Assembly (NCBI GenBank): GCA_900548215.1
Contig: URJI01000099.1
Location: 1 to 9,759 of the forward strand
DNA: 9,759 nt
Direction: 5' to 3'
DNA from: an uncultured Coprococcus sp.
Lineage (GTDB): Bacteria; Bacillota; Clostridia; Lachnospirales; Lachnospiraceae
Numbering within the stretch: position 1 is the first letter of the stretch; every line of letters starts with the position of its first letter. This document shows positions 6,537-9,759 of the stretch, piece by piece. Both the position numbers and the translations under genes were made by a program. Below the pieces are notes generated by a model. That model saw nothing but the letters and a program-made list of their open reading frames with translations. It was not told where the DNA came from and ran no database searches.

Positions 6537-8111
6537 TTAAATTGCCGCCTTGAAAAATCTTGCCTTCATCACCATGTCCTTCGGCACCTTCATGGTCAGC
6601 AGATTTGTATGGTCAAATGCTTTGGCGCTCCTGACATTTACGACCTCCGCCTCGCACACCTCCTGGCCATCACGGCCAAGTGCCACGCCCATTGTTCCTT
6701 TCTCAGGAATAGGCAGGAACTCATATGGAAGTGTCACCGTTCCATAGCCATCCCCGGTATCCTCGTCCACCAGGAATATCGCCTGTCCTGAACAGCTTGC
6801 AACACACATGCCACAGCCTATACACGGATTTTCAGTCACCGTCGGAAGCGATGTGATATTTGCACCTATGCTTATGCATCCCTTCGGGCAAGCATCCTGA
6901 CATGGGTTGCATGGGATGTTCTGGGTGCACTCTATAACCGGATGTATGCCCTTCCTGTGAGTCACTCCCGGATATCTCTCTATCTCGTCATCTGCCACAA
7001 AGCCATGCTCCAGCAGATTCATCGATACGTCTATGCCTTCCTCTGTCTTCTCGATCAGCTTGCCCCTGTTCTTCGGTGCAAACATTCCCTCACGTAGGCT
7101 TCCAAGTGCATCCTCAAGCTCCGATGCCCTGGCTTCCATCTCCGCCTTTTCTATAAATCCGAGATCCTGTGATATGACCGATCCCGCTATTCTGCCCTCG
7201 ATCATGGCTGAGCTTGCCTCCTCGATTCCGGACACATCCCCGGCTGCAAATATTCCCGGCACTGAGGTTCTGCCCCATCCGTCACACTCAGGAACATATC
7301 CACCCGGAGTATCCTTCATCTTTACGCCCGCCTGCTTTAAAAGCTGTGACATAGGTGAAAGTCCAACTGCAACGCATATCGTATCAACGTCAAATGTCTT
7401 TTCGGTTCCCTCTATGAAATTGAAATGGCTGTCTACCTGTGCAATCGTCACTCCTGTCACCCTGTCGGCTCCACTTGCCTCAACGATCGTATGTGACAGG
7501 TAAAATGGAACTCCACATCTCGATATCTTCGCAGCATGTACTCCGTATCCACCAATCCTCGGTGCCGCATCAACCAGTGCCACTACCTCACAGCCTGCCT
7601 GCATGAGCTGATAGCTGACTACAAGTCCTACATTTCCTGAACCGAGCATCAATATCCTGTTACCCGGCTTTATGTGATGAAGATTCATCATAGTCTGGGC
7701 GGCACCTGCGCCGATGACTCCCGGAAGTGTCCATCCCTTGAAGGTTACCATGTTCTCACTGGCGCCTGTCGCCACAAGCACGCTGTCGCCTTTGAAATGC
7801 TTTATCTCATCACCGATCCTGACTGTTACCTCCTTCTCATCATAGAGTCCAACAACTGTGGCATTGAGCCTTACATCCACGCCCAGCTTATTTGCCTCCT
7901 CGAGGAGCTCGTAGCCTATATTGAATCCTCTTATCTTCGCCTTGTGTTCCTTTGAGCCGAAGAACTTATGGATCTGCTTGAAGAGCTGACCGCCAGGCTT
8001 TGCATTTTCGTCAAATACTATCGGCTTCATTCCGTTCTTCGCAGCCTCTATTGCGGCAGAAAGTCCTGCCGGACCTGCACCTATCACTATCAGATCGTAT
8101 CTCTCTATCAT
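6537..8111 (-). CDS. FAD/NAD(P)-binding oxidoreductase subunit with two-cluster ferredoxin domain (HcnB/OoxA/PDH1-alpha-like)
   Basis: A 524-residue subunit. Residues 1-315 form a pyridine nucleotide-disulfide oxidoreductase fold: FAD motif GAGPAG (11-16), ATGASE (115-120), second dinucleotide motif GSGNVG (157-162) and FAD-closing GIFAAGDV (286-293). Residues 390-450 are a ferredoxin-like module with cysteines C395, C401, C404, C408 followed by P, then C430, C433, C436, C440, fitting two [4Fe-4S] clusters. C395 is five residues from C401 rather than two, and C440 is followed by Ser rather than Pro. A linker with helix-forming residues (about 318-345) joins the halves. Relatives HcnB and OoxA carry a BFD domain instead, here a separate gene. 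It probably takes electrons from the DadA-like subunit and passes them to NAD(P)+ or ferredoxin. The ATG at 8109-8111 is 8 bases after AGGAGG; a GTG three codons earlier overlaps that site. It starts 12 bp after the small [2Fe-2S] gene. Confidence 0.87.
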   Translation of the reverse strand: MIERYDLIVIGAGPAGLSAAIEAAKNGMKPIVFDENAKPGGQLFKQIHKFFGSKEHKAKIRGFNIGYELLEEANKLGVDVRLNATVVGLYDEKEVTVRIGDEIKHFKGDSVLVATGASENMVTFKGWTLPGVIGAGAAQTMMNLHHIKPGNRILMLGSGNVGLVVSYQLMQAGCEVVALVDAAPRIGGYGVHAAKISRCGVPFYLSHTIVEASGADRVTGVTIAQVDSHFNFIEGTEKTFDVDTICVAVGLSPMSQLLKQAGVKMKDTPGGYVPECDGWGRTSVPGIFAAGDVSGIEEASSAMIEGRIAGSVISQDLGFIEKAEMEARASELEDALGSLREGMFAPKNRGKLIEKTEEGIDVSMNLLEHGFVADDEIERYPGVTHRKGIHPVIECTQNIPCNPCQDACPKGCISIGANITSLPTVTENPCIGCGMCVASCSGQAIFLVDEDTGDGYGTVTLPYEFLPIPEKGTMGVALGRDGQEVCEAEVVNVRSAKAFDHTNLLTMKVPKDMVMKARFFKAAI

Positions 8112-8123
8112 AGCGGTCACCTC

Positions 8124-8441
8124 CTAAAAATCCTTCTCTGCCGACGCACCGTACTGCGTTCTCACATCCATTCCTTCTTCCAAAGGAGTGATGCACGTTC
8201 TTATATTTGGCTTGCCATTTACGACCATGACACAGTCCGTACATCTTCCTATGGCACAGAACACACCTCGCGGCTCATGTCTCTTCTTGGTATATCTGTG
8301 TGTCATGACGCCTGCAACTCTGAGCGCCGCTGCGATCGGCTCGCCCTCTATTCCCTGAAGTGTCTGTCCATCATATGTAAAATTCACCAGCCTGCCCTCT
8401 GGGGTGTCCCCCAATATCGGGTGAGTTAATATCCTATCCAT
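8124..8441 (-). CDS. Small (2Fe-2S)-binding subunit, HcnA/SoxA N-terminal-like
   Basis: A 105-residue protein matching the small plant-type-ferredoxin-like subunit of HcnA and opine/hydroxyproline oxidases, the domain found at the N-terminus of sarcosine oxidase alpha. The beta-grasp part contains FTYDGQTLQGIEGEPIAAAL (21-40), and the cluster motif is C62-x4-C67-x2-C70 (FCAIGRCTDC) with C83 in RTCITP. Length agrees with HcnA (about 104 residues). It should relay electrons within the complex. The ATG at 8439-8441 is 7 bases after AGGAGG; the ATG two codons upstream lies hard against that site and is rejected. It is the first gene of the minus-strand operon, about 40 bp downstream of the candidate MerR-type promoter, and is followed after 12 bp by the large subunit. 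No signal peptide is seen. Confidence 0.88.
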   Translation of the reverse strand: MDRILTHPILGDTPEGRLVNFTYDGQTLQGIEGEPIAAALRVAGVMTHRYTKKRHEPRGVFCAIGRCTDCVMVVNGKPNIRTCITPLEEGMDVRTQYGASAEKDF

Positions 8442-8481
8442 AGCCATTCCTCCTTTTTGTGTGTTCAATTAACTTGGTGAA

Positions 8482-8512
8482 ATGGTAAACCCTTGTATCA
8501 TGCTAGAGTCAA
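8482..8512 (-). promoter_or_regulatory. Candidate MerR-type promoter/operator of the redox operon
   Basis: On the minus strand TTGACT (8512-8507) and TACCAT (8487-8482) are 19 bp apart, with spacer CTAGCATGATACAAGGGTT. MerR-family activators act on such over-long spacers by untwisting the DNA. The spacer holds an imperfect dyad (7 of 11 pairs) centred at 8499, 2 bp toward the -35 from the spacer middle. It lies next to the divergent MerR gene and about 40 bp upstream of the first operon ATG. The box at 2164-2194 has the same spacing, the same dyad offset and a similar core. The sequence elements are seen; regulation is inferred. Confidence 0.6.
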
Positions 8513-8568
8513 TGTGCTTGATTTGTTTTTGTAAATTTCGGAAGATGTGAAGATTTCTCTATATATCA

Positions 8569-8585
8569 ACTTAATTTAATTAAGT
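8569..8585. repeat. Perfect AT-rich inverted repeat in the divergent promoter region
   Basis: ACTTAAT-TTA-ATTAAGT is a perfect 7-bp inverted repeat with a 3-bp centre. It lies about 57 bp upstream of the redox operon -35 and about 30 bp upstream of the regulator's possible -35. It could be an operator for a second regulator, an UP-like element, or chance in AT-rich DNA. No T-run suggests a terminator. Confidence 0.4.
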
Positions 8586-8613
8586 CTTATCTAGGAAAAT
8601 AGAATTTGATTAG

Positions 8614-8641
8614 TTGGTGTGTTACTATACTGACATATAAA
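8614..8641 (+). promoter_or_regulatory. Weak candidate promoter of the MerR-type regulator, with a possible autoregulatory dyad
   Basis: TTGGTG (8614-8619) and TATAAA (8636-8641) are 16 bp apart, 48 bp before the regulator's ATG. An imperfect dyad, TGTTACTATACTGACA (8620-8635, 6 of 8 pairs), fills the spacer and contains the ATAC core seen in the two MerR-type boxes. The match to consensus is modest and the spacing differs from those boxes. Confidence 0.3.
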
Positions 8642-8688
8642 TAGCATGTTTGGTGCACGATGCATACACATTATTGGGAGATTTTATT

Positions 8689-9516
8689 ATGAAGAAAAAG
8701 GATACGTTCAAGATTGGTGAGTTGTCCCGGCTTTTTGATATTGGGGTGGATTCTATTCGGTATTATGAGAAGGTTGGGATTCTTCATCCGATCAGAAATG
8801 ATGAGAATAATTATAGAATGTACACTATCGATGATGTGCGCCGTCTTGCACTTATCAGAGAGCTTTTGGGGCTCAGTTTTTCTACTGACCAGATCAGGGA
8901 ATATGATGAGGATAGAAATGTTGACAGCACCACTGCTCTGCTCCGTGCTGAGCTTGATGTGGTTGATGCCGAAATCTCCAAGCTGAAAGCCACAAGGGAT
9001 AGTATACAGAATCGTCTGGACACCATAACCGCACTTGGCAGCCAGGATATACAGAATTCATTTGAGGATGTTGTGATAAAAGAACTTCCAGATCGTGGAT
9101 GCGTCATGGTTACTGACGACAATCTTCCCGATGATTACGTATCTTACTACGTAGTCAAATATATGCAGAGCCATCACACCAAGATAGACACTATAGGTGC
9201 GTGCGACTGTTACACTCTTGACATTGCCGGGAGCAATCCAGACTCCCTATATTACCGTACCAAGAATGTATTTTTCTCAGCCCCATATCTTGAGGCTGAT
9301 GATTGCAATTACATACTTCCAGCCGGAAGATATCTTTCCATGACTTACCGCGGCTCCCTCACAAAGACAAAGGAGCTGCTGCCTAAGCTTTACAAATACG
9401 CAAAAGACCACCAGCTTGAGATAGCCGGTGATCCTGTTGAAATGTGCCATATCGATGATTATGAGACCAACGATGAGGACGAATATATTATTGAACTGCA
9501 GCTCATGGTGAAGTGA
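8689..9516 (+). CDS. MerR-family transcriptional regulator with GyrI-like effector-binding domain
   Basis: A 275-residue regulator of BmrR/TipA-like architecture. Residues 7-26 (FKIGELSRLFDIGVDSIRYY) are the winged helix-turn-helix, RYYEKVGILHPIR...NYRMYTIDDVRRL is the MerR hallmark, and about 85-115 is a dimerising coiled coil. Residues about 128-275 fit a GyrI-like (AraC effector-binding/BmrR C-terminal) domain. YIIELQLMV at its end carries E269, in the position where this fold often has an acidic ligand-binding residue. The domain usually binds small, often cationic or aromatic, molecules. Cysteines C138, C172, C174, C206 and C253 are scattered rather than arranged as the MerR metal site. 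The ATG at 8689 has GGGAG 8 bases upstream; an earlier in-frame TTG at 8650 has no ribosome site. It is divergent from the redox operon and next to a 19-bp-spacer promoter, the usual arrangement for a MerR activator and its target. Ligand unknown; an amine or imino acid is inferred. Confidence 0.9.
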   Translation: MKKKDTFKIGELSRLFDIGVDSIRYYEKVGILHPIRNDENNYRMYTIDDVRRLALIRELLGLSFSTDQIREYDEDRNVDSTTALLRAELDVVDAEISKLKATRDSIQNRLDTITALGSQDIQNSFEDVVIKELPDRGCVMVTDDNLPDDYVSYYVVKYMQSHHTKIDTIGACDCYTLDIAGSNPDSLYYRTKNVFFSAPYLEADDCNYILPAGRYLSMTYRGSLTKTKELLPKLYKYAKDHQLEIAGDPVEMCHIDDYETNDEDEYIIELQLMVK

Positions 9517-9539
9517 AAATACACTAATGCACTTTCGCC

Positions 9540-9759
9540 TTACAGATACTCACTCATGAACACCTCAGTGTCAAATGGAGTGATAATCGTCTGGCTGCCC
9601 GCATCGTGATCCGTATTCCGTCCTACACCATTTTCTATGTCAAACACAATATCTGCGTCATCCCTGTTTGTGACAAACTCGCCTCTGCCCCTGACATTAA
9701 GAGCAATCAGGTCATAGAGATCTGGCTTCTTCATATTTGTGATGGCATAACAGACTGCA
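9540..9759 (-). CDS. C-terminal part of an unrecognised protein (runs off the window)
   Basis: A minus-strand frame is open from the right edge to the TAA at 9540-9542 and supplies at least the last 72 residues. An internal ATG at 9732-9734 has no ribosome site, and the frame continues upstream of it through codons for AVCYAITN, so the true start lies outside the window. The visible part reads as a soluble, mixed alpha/beta protein with many acidic residues (NRDDADIVFDIENG) and the phrase ALNVRGRGEFVTN. I cannot assign a family from this fragment. It converges on the regulator gene with only 23 bp between the two stops, and no terminator hairpin is visible there. Confidence 0.6.
   Translation of the reverse strand, partial: AVCYAITNMKKPDLYDLIALNVRGRGEFVTNRDDADIVFDIENGVGRNTDHDAGSQTIITPFDTEVFMSEYL

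Noticed and set aside
4996..8441. Hydrogen cyanide synthase (HcnABC)
   Set aside because: The subunit types match, but the large subunit carries a ferredoxin module, the BFD domain is split off, and the clostridial context does not support glycine-to-cyanide oxidation; many related dehydrogenases share this architecture.
9135..9156. TACGTA and CTACGTAG palindromes
   Set aside because: They lie inside the regulator's coding sequence and encode an ordinary Tyr/Val run; no regulatory context.

Overview
The window looks like a chromosomal segment from an anaerobic Firmicute of the class Clostridia, most likely a gut Lachnospiraceae relative. That guess rests on strong AGGAGG ribosome sites before almost every gene, moderate base composition with frequent AGA/AGG/ATA codons, and protein sequences of clostridial type. 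No rRNA, tRNA, CRISPR array, insertion sequence or phage gene is visible. Both ends of the window cut genes.

Layout. From the right, a partial unrecognised gene (9540-9759, minus) converges on a MerR-type regulator with a GyrI-like effector domain (8689-9516, plus). Divergent from the regulator is a run of six minus-strand genes. Four encode a compact multi-subunit flavin/iron-sulfur amino- or imino-acid dehydrogenase of the HcnABC / opine oxidase / archaeal PDH1 type: a small [2Fe-2S] protein (8124-8441), an FAD/NAD disulfide-oxidoreductase-like subunit with a two-cluster ferredoxin module (6537-8111), a BFD-like [2Fe-2S] protein (6128-6460) and a DadA/SoxB-like FAD subunit (4996-6135). Next come a YqhD/BDH-type iron alcohol dehydrogenase (3631-4809) and a long ornithine cyclodeaminase/mu-crystallin family protein (2378-3523). 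After a 388-bp intergenic region holding a promoter, an intrinsic-terminator-like hairpin and two further hairpins, a second minus-strand operon begins: an atypical PII signalling protein (1651-1989), PotA (501-1616) and the N-terminal part of a PotB-like permease (1-441).

How the parts may work together (inference). The regulator probably senses a small amine or imino compound and controls the redox operon through a promoter with the 19-bp spacer typical of MerR targets (8482-8512). A promoter of the same geometry and similar spacer sequence (21 of 31 positions identical) lies before the PII-pot operon (2164-2194), so uptake and oxidation may form one regulon. The PII protein lacks the uridylylated Tyr51 and is co-encoded with a polyamine-type ABC transporter, which suggests control of uptake by energy or nitrogen status. 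The most interesting items are the shared promoter box, the structured and probably attenuated PII leader, the PII-transporter pairing, and the uncharacterised amine/imino-acid oxidation cluster.
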